56,141 nucleotides of DNA from Flavobacteriia bacterium (GTDB taxonomy: Bacteria; Bacteroidota; Bacteroidia; Flavobacteriales; Schleiferiaceae). Shown piece after piece: positions 42,757-50,515 of the stretch (positions within the stretch are counted from its first letter, which is position 1; each line of letters opens with the position of its first letter). Below the pieces are notes generated by a model, which was not told the DNA's origin, did no database searches, and saw only the letters and a list, made by a program, of their open reading frames with translations. Made by a program: the position numbers and the translations under genes. The stretch spans positions 1-56,141 of the forward strand of contig JABXHW010000043.1 of the NCBI GenBank assembly GCA_013373425.1. The letters run 5' to 3'.

Positions 42757-42794
42757 GCTGGTGAGCTGGTGAGCTGGTGAGCTGGTGAGCTGGT
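42755..42794 (+). repeat. Tandem octamer repeat (GAGCTGGT) x5
   Basis: Five exact consecutive copies of GAGCTGGT, beginning inside the TGA stop codon (42754-42756) of the 2OG oxygenase. It lies outside the coding region apart from that codon, so copy-number change would not alter the protein. Intergenic DNA after it continues G/T-rich. Confidence 0.9.
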
Positions 42795-42827
42795 TTTGTG
42801 GTAGGGTAGTGGGCTTGTGAACTAACA

Positions 42828-42872
42828 ACCGTGCACTTTCAAACCTTAGCACCTTTCAACCTCTAAATCCTT
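42828..42872 (-). repeat. AGGTTGAAAGGTGCTAAGG tract after the glycosyltransferase
   Basis: Read on the minus strand, immediately after the TAG of the gene ending at 42863: AGGTTGAAAGGTGCTAAGG then TTTGAAAGTGC. Closely similar to 287-321 and, including the upstream GTAAGGATTTAG, to the reverse strand of 350-395. Confidence 0.6.
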
Positions 42873-43951
42873 ACCTGTCCAAAAATCAATTCATATTGTT
42901 CTGCGATCGATTTCCATCCAAAGTGCTCCCGAATCGCATTGGTGTTTTTTCGCGTAATAGAGCTGAGTTCTTCAGACGTGAGCTCCTTATCAAGTAACGC
43001 AGACACATCTTCTGGAGTCTTGAAGTAGAATCCGTTTTCTTTAAGAACTGTCTTGTTGAAGTTGTTCTCGTGCGCCGCAACCGGTGCACCACATGCCATC
43101 GCCTCGAGCAAAGAAGGGTTTGTCCCGCCTACAGAATGACCGTGGAAATAGAGGTGGCAATGCGCCCTTAAATTATTGACGATGTCTTTATTGTACTCTG
43201 CGTGAAGGAAGCGAATGCGCGAATCCTTGTACTTCGATGTAAGCCATTGTCCGTGTGGAGTTTCCAAGTTCCCCATCACAAGCATGATGCGACCTGACTC
43301 CGATTGAATCACTCCTTCCAACACTTCTTTTATGTGGTTTTCAGGCTCCATGCGAGCGATAATGAGGTTGTATTCCCCGGGCTTGACGTGGTAAGGCTCT
43401 AATACACTTGGATCAGCCTTTTTAATGACTTCAGCACCGTACGGGATAAAGACACATTGCCCGCCATACTTGTCGTGCAGGTATCGTTCAATCTCCTGAT
43501 TATCGGCTACCATTAAGTCGGATCGGCGAGCGACCCATCGCTCCGAGCGCAGAAGGAATTTTTGAACGAGCGGACTGTACTTCGTGCGCTTCCATTCTAA
43601 GCCATCCATGTTGGAGACCACCTTAACATTCTTTGGTAGTAACCATTGCCAAATTCCACTGGAAGTGTAACCCAGCTGAAGAATGACGTCGAACTTGCGC
43701 CAACGACAATCGATGATTTGGTTGAAGTCGTAGATGAATTGACCAACGGTTCCGAAGCGATGCTCCGGGTCGTATTTGTGAATGATACGAACGCCCTGGA
43801 ATTCCTTCTCTGCATAGGGGTGGCGATGCCCATTGTAAACAAATACGCTGTGTCCCATCTTGACCAAGCGGACAGATATCTGCTCAGCCATTTCTTCGAA
43901 GCCTCCATATCGATTTGGGATTCCTCTCGAACCGATAATTCCTATGCGCAT
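42863..43951 (-). CDS. Glycosyltransferase with DUF1972 domain (family 4-like)
   Basis: 362 aa. The N-terminal segment MRIGIIGSRGIPNRYGGFEEMAEQ is the DUF1972 signature found in rhamnosyltransferase-type enzymes. The C-terminal GT-B half holds EPENHIKEVLEG, YFHGHSVGGTNPSLLEAMACGAPVAAHENNFN, the nucleotide-sugar binding E-x7-E region. It should extend a lipid-linked or surface glycan in the cytosol, with the sugar unknown. It is the downstream gene of a pair with the GT at 43987, 35 bp apart. Same functional theme as the polyprenyl glycosylphosphotransferase on the other strand. Confidence 0.88.
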   Translation of the reverse strand: MRIGIIGSRGIPNRYGGFEEMAEQISVRLVKMGHSVFVYNGHRHPYAEKEFQGVRIIHKYDPEHRFGTVGQFIYDFNQIIDCRWRKFDVILQLGYTSSGIWQWLLPKNVKVVSNMDGLEWKRTKYSPLVQKFLLRSERWVARRSDLMVADNQEIERYLHDKYGGQCVFIPYGAEVIKKADPSVLEPYHVKPGEYNLIIARMEPENHIKEVLEGVIQSESGRIMLVMGNLETPHGQWLTSKYKDSRIRFLHAEYNKDIVNNLRAHCHLYFHGHSVGGTNPSLLEAMACGAPVAAHENNFNKTVLKENGFYFKTPEDVSALLDKELTSEELSSITRKNTNAIREHFGWKSIAEQYELIFGQVRI

Positions 43952-43986
43952 AGTAGAGTAGTGGTTAGTGTTGGGAAGTTAGCCAA

Positions 43987-45009
43987 TTAGACAGATAGTC
44001 GGGTGGTATAAAGCTCTTTTAATCGCTCTGCCGCTTTCTCCCAAGTAAAGGAACGAGCATGCAGAATTCCATCTTTTTGGGATTCAGCTTGAAGGGATGC
44101 TTTCAGTTTATCTTGAAGTTCGGAAATATCATTTGGGTCGAACACATTCACGTAGTCCTTCAGCACTTCCAGCGCTCCCACATTTTTTGATACTACTACG
44201 TTGCATCCCTGCGATAGCGCTTCGAGAGCAGTGAGTCCGAAGGTTTCAAAATGACTCGGTACCACTACGGTTTTGTGAGAGCGGTAGAGCATTCTCAATG
44301 CAGACATTGATGAGTGTGGACGAAAGGAGTGATTGGAGCTAGCGACCCTTTTGCACTTGTTGAAATAGCTCGGATTGTTTGCAGCTGCATCGCCCACGAA
44401 AGTAACGGGCTCGGCTATATTTCTCGTGGCTTCAATCACAGCCATCTGGTTTTTCAGCTCTTCAAAACGGGCGACACATAAAATTCCGGAGCGTTCTTCT
44501 TTTTCTGGAGGTAAGGTGTCAATATATTCATCGGGAAGACCCGGGTGCACTACATAGGTGGGCTCCGCGCCTGTAAAGCTATCGTGCAGTTTCTCAATTT
44601 CCCTTTCAGTGGTGGTGATGAACAAATCGGTGCCATCGATCACCGCTTGTATGGATTTCTCGTGACCTTGTACAAGGTATCTCCACGGCGGGAATCTATC
44701 GTTACCAATCAGACCACGAGCGATAACCTTCATCCACTCTTTCTTCGGGGAGTCGCCATAATCAACCCAAATTGTACTGCAGAATACCGGCTTGGTTTCC
44801 CAGCCCTTAAGTCGGAGTAAATCTGCAGGTCTCCCCAAATTGAAGAAGTGAATCAAGTCGTACTGATTCACATTGATTCGTTCACCTGAAAGTCTCACAT
44901 CTACCTCCACGCCAATTTGCTGAAGGGCTCGAGCAGTTTCTACTACCTGTTGAGTATCCCCTCCGGGTTGTTTGTGAAGTGTAGATCGAGCGATGAATAG
45001 AATCTTCAT
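43987..45009 (-). CDS. Glycosyltransferase family 4
   Basis: 340-aa GT-B enzyme. N-terminal KILFIARSTLHKQPGGDTQQVVETARALQ is an acceptor-domain pattern; in the C-terminal half GILCVARFEELKNQMAVIEA, then VVPSHFETFGLTALEALSQGCNVVVSKNVGALE form the donor-binding region with the E-x7-E motif. Sugar and acceptor unknown. A TATCTTCG box sits 4 bp before the ATG, so the mRNA may be leaderless; the downstream DUF1972 gene would share it. Confidence 0.9.
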   Translation of the reverse strand: MKILFIARSTLHKQPGGDTQQVVETARALQQIGVEVDVRLSGERINVNQYDLIHFFNLGRPADLLRLKGWETKPVFCSTIWVDYGDSPKKEWMKVIARGLIGNDRFPPWRYLVQGHEKSIQAVIDGTDLFITTTEREIEKLHDSFTGAEPTYVVHPGLPDEYIDTLPPEKEERSGILCVARFEELKNQMAVIEATRNIAEPVTFVGDAAANNPSYFNKCKRVASSNHSFRPHSSMSALRMLYRSHKTVVVPSHFETFGLTALEALSQGCNVVVSKNVGALEVLKDYVNVFDPNDISELQDKLKASLQAESQKDGILHARSFTWEKAAERLKELYTTRLSV

Positions 45010-45013
45010 AGGT

Positions 45014-45021
45014 CGAAGATA
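45014..45021 (-). promoter_or_regulatory. Candidate -7 box of the glycosyltransferase pair
   Basis: TATCTTCG on the minus strand, then ACCT and the ATG at 45009; same arrangement as 38252-38264. Confidence 0.45.
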
Positions 45022-45102
45022 TGAAAAGGGGGCGTGAGAGCGTGAGTGTGGGCACGAGCTTACTTATGCCAATAGCCCCGCACTGCCCCACGTACCTACT
45101 TA

Positions 45103-45138
45103 AGCAAAAAGCCCCCTCCGCACATTGGCAAAGGGGGC
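45103..45138 (-). terminator. Terminator of the NTF2-like gene
   Basis: 7-bp GC-rich stem GCCCCCT/AGGGGGC (45111-45117 with 45132-45138). On the minus strand it is followed by TTTTTGCTT. It lies 42 bp after the stop at 45181. Confidence 0.8.
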
Positions 45139-45180
45139 ACACACAAAATCACTACTGACTATATAAACTCTTGAAAGTGT

Positions 45181-45594
45181 TTAGTTGGGGAGCACAGTTG
45201 AATGGTGATCCTCAATTTTCCATTGGCCATTTCGTTTTGAGAGGACGAATGTGTAACGGGCCGGAAGAGCCACTTTATTTCCTTCTTCATCTTTCCATGT
45301 GAAGACATACACTCCGGTAACTACAGGTAGACCAGCTATTTCGCTAACCTCCATTTCATTGAAGCGAACCTTTAAATCCTCTTTATCTGGATTGAGGAAC
45401 TCTTCAAAATATCGGCGGATGCCTTCTTCATCACAACGCAAGCGCTTCGTAATCGAACCCCAAAGTGCGGCGTTCTTTGAATAGCATGATGCAACATCAG
45501 TGGCTACTTTGCTTTTAATTCCAACTAACCAATTCTGAAGTAGGTCGAGAATCTCACTTTGTCTCTGGTTGGCTTGAAGGGCTAATGCGTACAT
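45181..45594 (-). CDS. NTF2-like protein (SgcJ/EcaC or DUF4440 type)
   Basis: 137 aa with the NTF2-fold order: N-terminal helices (QANQRQSEILDLLQNWLVGIKSKVATDVASCYSKNAALWGS), middle helix with EEGIRRYFEEFLN, then beta-strands GVYVFTWKDEEGNKV, ARYTFVLSKRNGQWKIEDHH. The C-terminal GQWKIEDHHSTVLP is usual in SgcJ/EcaC-like proteins. Such proteins may be enzymes, binding proteins or calmodulin-kinase association-domain relatives; no catalytic residues can be assigned. Its own terminator follows. An acidic N-terminal region is not seen and no signal peptide is present. Function unknown. Confidence 0.75.
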   Translation of the reverse strand: MYALALQANQRQSEILDLLQNWLVGIKSKVATDVASCYSKNAALWGSITKRLRCDEEGIRRYFEEFLNPDKEDLKVRFNEMEVSEIAGLPVVTGVYVFTWKDEEGNKVALPARYTFVLSKRNGQWKIEDHHSTVLPN

Positions 45595-45676
45595 GACTCA
45601 TAGGATTTTGTTATACATAATGATGGTTTTCAATCATCGTGCCAACTCATCTACGAGGGAAGTACAAGCTTGGATT

Positions 45677-47026
45677 TTAGGAGGTTGAACTTTTTATCAT
45701 TTGGTTCACTTTTGAAGTGAATCTCCACCATTGTGCTAAGGCGGATAACGTAAGTCCAACGGCCAAACCAATCCATACGCCCATGGCGCCCATTTCCAAT
45801 TCCTTTCCAAGGATATACCCCAATGGAATAGATATCACCCAGTAAGAAACGAAAGTGATTATAGTAGGCATTCGAACATCGCTAAGTCCTCTCAAAGCAC
45901 CGAGTGCAGTAACTTGTACGCCATCACTAATCTGGAATAGGGTAGTGACAATGAGCAAGGTTGCTGCGATTTGAATCACCTCTATCTCTTCGGTGAAGAG
46001 ACCTGGTAAAAAGTCACGTCCGACAAGATAAACTACTCCAGCTGCGGCCATGAAAAGCACAACCATTTCGAAGAGTGTAGTGGCTGCAACTTTCAACGTT
46101 TTATAGTCTTTACGCCCCAGCTGGTTTCCAACTCTCACTGTTGCAGCTGCTCCAAAACCACTTGCGGCCATGTAGCTGATTGAAGCCAATGAAATCGCAA
46201 TTTGGTGGGCGGCTTGTTCGATGTAATCGATGGATCCAATAATCAAAGACGAGGCAGCGAACGCTCCAACTTCAAAGATGTATTGCAATCCTGAAGGAAC
46301 ACCAATGGCCAATACGGCTCGCATTTCATCCCACTTCAATTTAGTATCCCAGAAGATGGTCATGTGTTCTTTGTACCTAGCCTTGCTGTGAACCCACCAA
46401 ATCATTAACGCCATCATGACGATACGCGAAATTAATGTGGCATAGGCTGCGCCCACCATCCCCATTGGCTCAATTCCGAACTTGCCGAAGATGAAAATCC
46501 AGTTGAGAATGATGTTCAACACATTGGAAGCGAGACTCAAGCGCATTGCCGCCTTAGTATCGCTCAGACCTTCTGTAAACTGCTTGTAATTGAAAAAGAT
46601 TTGAAGTGGAAAGAAGCTAAGAGTCACTACGGTGAAGTAGGGAATAGCTTCCAGAACCACAGCAGGATCTTGATCAAATTGATCCATAAACGGACGCAAG
46701 GCGAATAGGATTCCTACGATGAGAATTCCAACCACAGTATTGACAACCATTCCGTTCTTAAACAGACGAGCGGCTTTGCGAGTCTTACCTTGTGCATCGG
46801 CATTGGCCACTAGAGGCGTGAGTCCGTAGGCTACTCCAATTCCAAAAACTAGGGGAATAGCTAGTAGGGAGTTTGCATATGAGATGGCGGCAAGCGGAAC
46901 GTCTCCGAGCTGCCCGACCATCAAACTGTCGACTACCCCCACAAGGATTTGACCCAAGGAACCGATCATGACCGGGTAGGCTAGCGACAGTGATTTTCTA
47001 TATTCTGATTTAGGAGCTGTAAACAT
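45677..47026 (-). CDS. MATE-family efflux transporter
   Basis: 449 aa, 12 predicted membrane helices in two six-helix halves. The N-half begins YRKSLSLAYPVMIGSLGQILVGVVDSLMVGQLG, typical of NorM-type MATE proteins that export cationic drugs with Na+ or H+. The second half has ISYMAASGFGAAATVRVGNQLGRKDYK. Substrate unknown. Its ATG lies 5 bp past the terminator of the 76-aa gene, and the terminator's T-run ends in TTTTTTTG followed by CACC and ATG, so it may double as a -7 element. Confidence 0.93.
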   Translation of the reverse strand: MFTAPKSEYRKSLSLAYPVMIGSLGQILVGVVDSLMVGQLGDVPLAAISYANSLLAIPLVFGIGVAYGLTPLVANADAQGKTRKAARLFKNGMVVNTVVGILIVGILFALRPFMDQFDQDPAVVLEAIPYFTVVTLSFFPLQIFFNYKQFTEGLSDTKAAMRLSLASNVLNIILNWIFIFGKFGIEPMGMVGAAYATLISRIVMMALMIWWVHSKARYKEHMTIFWDTKLKWDEMRAVLAIGVPSGLQYIFEVGAFAASSLIIGSIDYIEQAAHQIAISLASISYMAASGFGAAATVRVGNQLGRKDYKTLKVAATTLFEMVVLFMAAAGVVYLVGRDFLPGLFTEEIEVIQIAATLLIVTTLFQISDGVQVTALGALRGLSDVRMPTIITFVSYWVISIPLGYILGKELEMGAMGVWIGLAVGLTLSALAQWWRFTSKVNQMIKSSTS

Positions 47027-47030
47027 GGTG

Positions 47031-47061
47031 CAAAAAAAATCCCGACTCGATGGCCGGGATT
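47031..47061 (-). terminator. Terminator of the 76-aa gene, abutting the MATE start
   Basis: 7-bp stem AATCCCG/CGGGATT (47038-47044 with 47055-47061) followed on the minus strand by a T-run (47039-47032). It is 9 bp after the stop at 47070 and 4 bp before the MATE ATG. Confidence 0.8.
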
Positions 47062-47069
47062 ATATAGTG

Positions 47070-47300
47070 TTATGATTGACTTTGATAGCGATCTATCTCC
47101 CGTTGATAGAACGCTTCTGCTTCTTCGATTAATGTGGATACCTCTTCGGTGACGTCTTCTTTGCTTTCGCCACTGATGTCGTCAAACCACTCTACATCAT
47201 CATTCTCTAGATTGAGAATGAAGCGTGGAAATTCAGTGTGAACGATGAAGACCGCATCTGGGTGGTCCGTATTGTCGCCGATGAGGAATTTGGGCACCAT
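47070..47300 (-). CDS. Conserved small acidic protein of unknown function
   Basis: 76 aa, acidic in the second half (NLENDDVEWFDDISGESKEDVTEEVSTLIEEAEAFYQREI). The first half, KFLIGDNTDHPDAVFIVHTEFPRFILN, is a compact hydrophobic strand-rich stretch; I recognise the protein as a short orphan found in Bacteroidota, without assigned function. It has no signal peptide or membrane helix. It has its own promoter with consensus spacing and its own terminator, so it is a monocistronic gene. It is a good candidate for a small regulatory or adaptor protein, by inference only. Confidence 0.8.
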   Translation of the reverse strand: MVPKFLIGDNTDHPDAVFIVHTEFPRFILNLENDDVEWFDDISGESKEDVTEEVSTLIEEAEAFYQREIDRYQSQS

Positions 47301-47322
47301 GTTTTCTTGTGGTTTTGAGGTG

Positions 47323-47349
47323 CAAAGCTATATAAATCCACTCTGACAA
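47323..47349 (-). promoter_or_regulatory. Promoter of the 76-aa gene
   Basis: TTG (47349-47347), 16 bp, TAGCTTTG (47330-47323), 22 bp before the ATG at 47300. Exact match to the Bacteroidota pattern, same spacing as the rsfS promoter. Confidence 0.6.
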
Positions 47350-47370
47350 TGAACAAGGAATGGGTTGTAA

Positions 47371-47401
47371 TAAAAAAGCCGTCTATTTTTTGACGGCTTT
47401 T
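47371..47401 (-). terminator. Terminator of the five-gene operon
   Basis: Perfect 10-bp stem AAAAGCCGTC/GACGGCTTTT (47374-47383 with 47392-47401) with an 8-base loop and a T-run on the minus strand. It is 83 bp after the sigma-54 activator stop (47484). Confidence 0.9.
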
Positions 47402-47483
47402 GAACGTGTGTCGAATGAATTCTAAAGTCAATTCACACCGAGAAATATTTCTTCTATTGGACTAGTGCCTTAATGCACAACTC

Positions 47484-48647
47484 CTACTTTCTCGCGAATC
47501 TATGTACATCATCTTCTGTGATCTCGGCTCCTGCCAAAATGTAGAGTCGTTCCATAACATTTCTGAATTCGCGAATATTTCCAGACCAATCAAAGTCTTG
47601 AAGTGCCTTCATAGCTTTAGGGGCAATATTCTTGGGAGCGATTCCTTGTTCTTCGGAAATCTTTGCACCAAAGTGTTCAGCTAACTCTGGAATGTCTTCC
47701 TTGCGATCGTTAAGGCCTGGAACGCGAATGACGATTACGCCCAATCTGTGGTATAAATCCTCACGGAACTTTCCGGCTTCAATCTCCTTCTGAAGGTCTT
47801 TGTTGGTTGCTGCTACAACGCGAACATCCACCTTGATTTCTTTATCACCGCCCACCGGAGTTATCTTGCTCTCCTGTAGTGCGCGAAGAACCTTCGCCTG
47901 AGCAGACAAGCTCATATCTCCAATTTCGTCTAAGAACAAAGTTCCGCTGTTAGCCAATTCGAATTTTCCTTTGCGATCCTTTACAGCAGAGGTGAAGGCG
48001 CCTTTCTTATGGCCAAAAAGTTCACTCTCTATGAGTTCAGCAGGAATGGCGGCACAGTTGACTTCAATCAAAGGCGATTTACTCCTTTCACTTTTTTCGT
48101 GGATGTGATGGGCAACGAGTTCTTTACCAGAACCATTTGGCCCCATGATTAAGACACGCGCATCTGTTGGTGCAACTTTCTCAATCATTTCTCGCACCTC
48201 AGTAAGCGCACCCGAGCTGCCAATCATTTCGTATTTCTTGCTCACCTTTTTCTTGAGAACTTTCACCTCAGTGGCGAGTTGCTTTCTGTCTAGCGCATTC
48301 CGAACTGTGTTCAGCAATCGATTCAAATCAGGTGGCTTGGAGATAAAGTCGTAAGCGCCCTTCTTAATACAGTCAACTGCAGTTTCAATATCACCGTGTC
48401 CAGAGATCATCACCACCGCTGTATCTGGATACTCAGCAGCAATTCTATCGAGAACTTCTATGCCGTCCATTCCCGGCATCTTGATATCACACAAGACTAA
48501 GTCGTACGATTGTTGGGCCATTTTATCTAAGCCCATTTTGCCATTCTCAGCGTCATCGACATTGAAATCTTTGCTCTCCTCAGATAGGATGTTTCTAAGC
48601 ACTCGGCGGATTGCCTGTTCGTCTTCTATAATGAGAATGTTAGCCAT
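47484..48647 (-). CDS. Sigma-54-type response regulator without HTH
   Basis: 387 aa. Receiver domain (1-120, Asp54 in [10 protein letters not shown]) and a sigma-54 activator AAA+ domain (about 140-375): Walker A variant GPNGSGKE (about 168-175), loop motif GAFTSA (about 215-220; canonical GAFTGA), Walker [12 protein letters not shown] and [15 protein letters not shown]. The protein ends right after the lid helix (DVHRFARK), so the usual C-terminal Fis-type HTH domain is absent; all three downstream frames lack one within 40 codons, so no frameshift explains it. It probably acts on RNA polymerase-sigma-54 from solution or through a partner. Last gene of an operon; 3 bp after ppx. Confidence 0.9.
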   Translation of the reverse strand: MANILIIEDEQAIRRVLRNILSEESKDFNVDDAENGKMGLDKMAQQSYDLVLCDIKMPGMDGIEVLDRIAAEYPDTAVVMISGHGDIETAVDCIKKGAYDFISKPPDLNRLLNTVRNALDRKQLATEVKVLKKKVSKKYEMIGSSGALTEVREMIEKVAPTDARVLIMGPNGSGKELVAHHIHEKSERSKSPLIEVNCAAIPAELIESELFGHKKGAFTSAVKDRKGKFELANSGTLFLDEIGDMSLSAQAKVLRALQESKITPVGGDKEIKVDVRVVAATNKDLQKEIEAGKFREDLYHRLGVIVIRVPGLNDRKEDIPELAEHFGAKISEEQGIAPKNIAPKAMKALQDFDWSGNIREFRNVMERLYILAGAEITEDDVHRFARK

Positions 48648-48650
48648 CTC

Positions 48651-49568
48651 TTATTTCTTTAATCGTTCTGCATACACCCCTTCCTTAAGGGAGTAAGTGG
48701 ATAATCTAATCTTGTCGATAGAAAGCAAATCCAATACCAAAGCAATCTGGATTCCGGCTAGGTGAATCATTTCGGCACGCATCTCCAACATGCCGGGCAT
48801 TTGCAACCTCTCTTCTGTAGTGGCTCCAATTAAATCGTTGATGAGAATGCGTAACTCTCCTTCATCGAAACTGCCACTGATCTGCCCCAATTGCAGAGGA
48901 GCGCGATTGTGGCGAAGCGCCAAAACATCGTAAAGTGTATCAAATGATCCAGATGAACCAATGAGCATTCTCGCTGGGTGTTCCTTGTAAGCATGTAGAA
49001 GATCACCGAGCATAGACTCTACATGCTGACGCACAGCCATGGCTTCTGCAGGCTTGATAGGATTATTCGGAGAGAAGTAGTCGAGCAGTCGGGTTACCCC
49101 GAGCTCATAACTATTGGCCCAGAAGACTTCATGTTTATTACCCAGAATGAATTCGGTGGAACCACCGCCTATGTCCATGATGAGAACAGGTTCTTCTCCT
49201 ATGTCGACGGCTTGCTGAACTCCTTTGAAAATGAGCTCTGCTTCGCGCATTCCTCCAATAATCTCAACCTTTATCTGAGTGGCTTCAAAAACAGCATCGA
49301 CGAATTCCTGTCCGTTCGATGCGCTTCGAACCGCACTTGTCGCAAAGGCTAAAATGACATTTGCGTGATAATCTGAGGCTGTAGACTTATGAGAGATCAT
49401 GGCTTCCAGGCCTCGTTCGAAGGCATCTGGAGCAATCTTACCACTGGTGATTCCCTTGCTTCCAAGCTTCACGGGAATCTTGTTGTTGTATATCACTTCC
49501 CCCGACTCAGAGTCGCGGATGAGTAAGTTAAAAGTATTGGTGCCGAGATCGGCTATAGCTATTCTCAT
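48651..49568 (-). CDS. Ppx/GppA exopolyphosphatase family protein
   Basis: 305 aa covering only the two ASKHA actin-like domains. Phosphate-binding loops are visible: IADLGTNTFNLLI (residues 4-16), the adenosine/phosphate-loop MDIGGGSTEFILG (about 131-143) and GSSGSFDTLYDVL. The C-terminal HD-like helical domain of E. coli Ppx is missing, which is usual for short Bacteroidota forms. Hydrolyses polyphosphate or pppGpp; which is unknown. The start overlaps mscS by 4 bp. Confidence 0.9.
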   Translation of the reverse strand: MRIAIADLGTNTFNLLIRDSESGEVIYNNKIPVKLGSKGITSGKIAPDAFERGLEAMISHKSTASDYHANVILAFATSAVRSASNGQEFVDAVFEATQIKVEIIGGMREAELIFKGVQQAVDIGEEPVLIMDIGGGSTEFILGNKHEVFWANSYELGVTRLLDYFSPNNPIKPAEAMAVRQHVESMLGDLLHAYKEHPARMLIGSSGSFDTLYDVLALRHNRAPLQLGQISGSFDEGELRILINDLIGATTEERLQMPGMLEMRAEMIHLAGIQIALVLDLLSIDKIRLSTYSLKEGVYAERLKK

Positions 49569-50515
49569 TCTTGTTGGTCTTCGTCGGTTGCTACCGACCC
49601 GTGCCTCAGTTTATCTTTAGGCCAATCTTTTACCCACAAGTCGCGCTGCGGGAATGGTATGGTAACATTGTTGTCGCGGAACTTCTGATCAATGGCAAAT
49701 CTCAAATCGCTCTTCACCTTTTCAATCCTGAATAGGTTATTGCTGTAGAAGAGTAAACTGAAATCCAGAGAGCTGTCACCAAAGCCTCCAAAGTGCACCG
49801 TGGGCTCAGGGTTCTTTGCTACCATGCTATGCTCATTGGCCGCTTCAATTAGTAGCCTCTCCACTTTTCGTGTGTCTGACCCATAAGCAACCCCTACGTC
49901 AACTGCGAATCGGGTTACACGTTTAGACTGACTCCAATTGATGACGTTCTCACTGGTCAGTTTTTGATTGGGAATGATGAGGTATATGTCATCTCTCGTT
50001 TGCACTAAAGTGGTCCTAAGTCCAACTTCAAGTACCCGACCTACAATGTTGTCGACCTCCACGACATCGCCTACCGTCATGGTGCGCTCCATCAAGATGA
50101 TAAAGCCGGCTACAAAGTCTTTGAAGGTGTCTTGTAAACCTAGGCCTAATCCGACAAATAAGGCGGTAGAACCGAGTAGGAGGGCCGTAATCTTAATGCC
50201 GATGTAGTCTAAGATGAATACAATGGCAATGGTCCAAACGAGGTAGGTTACAATCTGAGTGATGGCATAGGCCTTCCCCTTGTCGAGTTTGCTGTTATTT
50301 ACCCTGTTCTGTAGCCATCGTTTCACAAACCAAATGCTCGCTCTGGTGATAGCCAGGACCAGGACAATCATCACCACGTTCAGATAGGTAAAGCGATACG
50401 TATTGTCGCCAATATCAAACGTGAAAATATCCTTGCTCAGGAAATCAATGATTCCAGCTGCCTCCTTCGCGACAGTGGAAGACGTGTCTACTTCAGTTTG
50501 CGCTTGTGCTCTCAT
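49565..50515 (-). CDS. MscS-family mechanosensitive channel
   Basis: 316 aa. About 25 N-terminal residues precede three membrane segments (about 42-60, 85-107, 111-131); the pore helix lies around ALLLGSTALFVGLGLGLQDTFKDFVAGF. The cytosolic beta-rich part begins at VGDVVEVDNIVGRVLEVGLRTTLVQTRD. Opens under membrane tension on osmotic down-shock. Overlaps the ABC permease stop by 4 bp and ppx by 4 bp. N-terminal segment not clearly a signal peptide. Confidence 0.93.
   Translation of the reverse strand: MRAQAQTEVDTSSTVAKEAAGIIDFLSKDIFTFDIGDNTYRFTYLNVVMIVLVLAITRASIWFVKRWLQNRVNNSKLDKGKAYAITQIVTYLVWTIAIVFILDYIGIKITALLLGSTALFVGLGLGLQDTFKDFVAGFIILMERTMTVGDVVEVDNIVGRVLEVGLRTTLVQTRDDIYLIIPNQKLTSENVINWSQSKRVTRFAVDVGVAYGSDTRKVERLLIEAANEHSMVAKNPEPTVHFGGFGDSSLDFSLLFYSNNLFRIEKVKSDLRFAIDQKFRDNNVTIPFPQRDLWVKDWPKDKLRHGSVATDEDQQE

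Noticed and set aside
42755-42794. Chi-like sites: the octamer phase GCTGGTGA is one base from E. coli Chi
   Set aside because: Bacteroidota use different recombination hot-spot sequences and the match is imperfect; copies are in a tandem array, not dispersed.
47402-47483. Frameshifted HTH domain after the sigma-54 activator
   Set aside because: All three frames after the stop end quickly and show no Fis-type HTH sequence.
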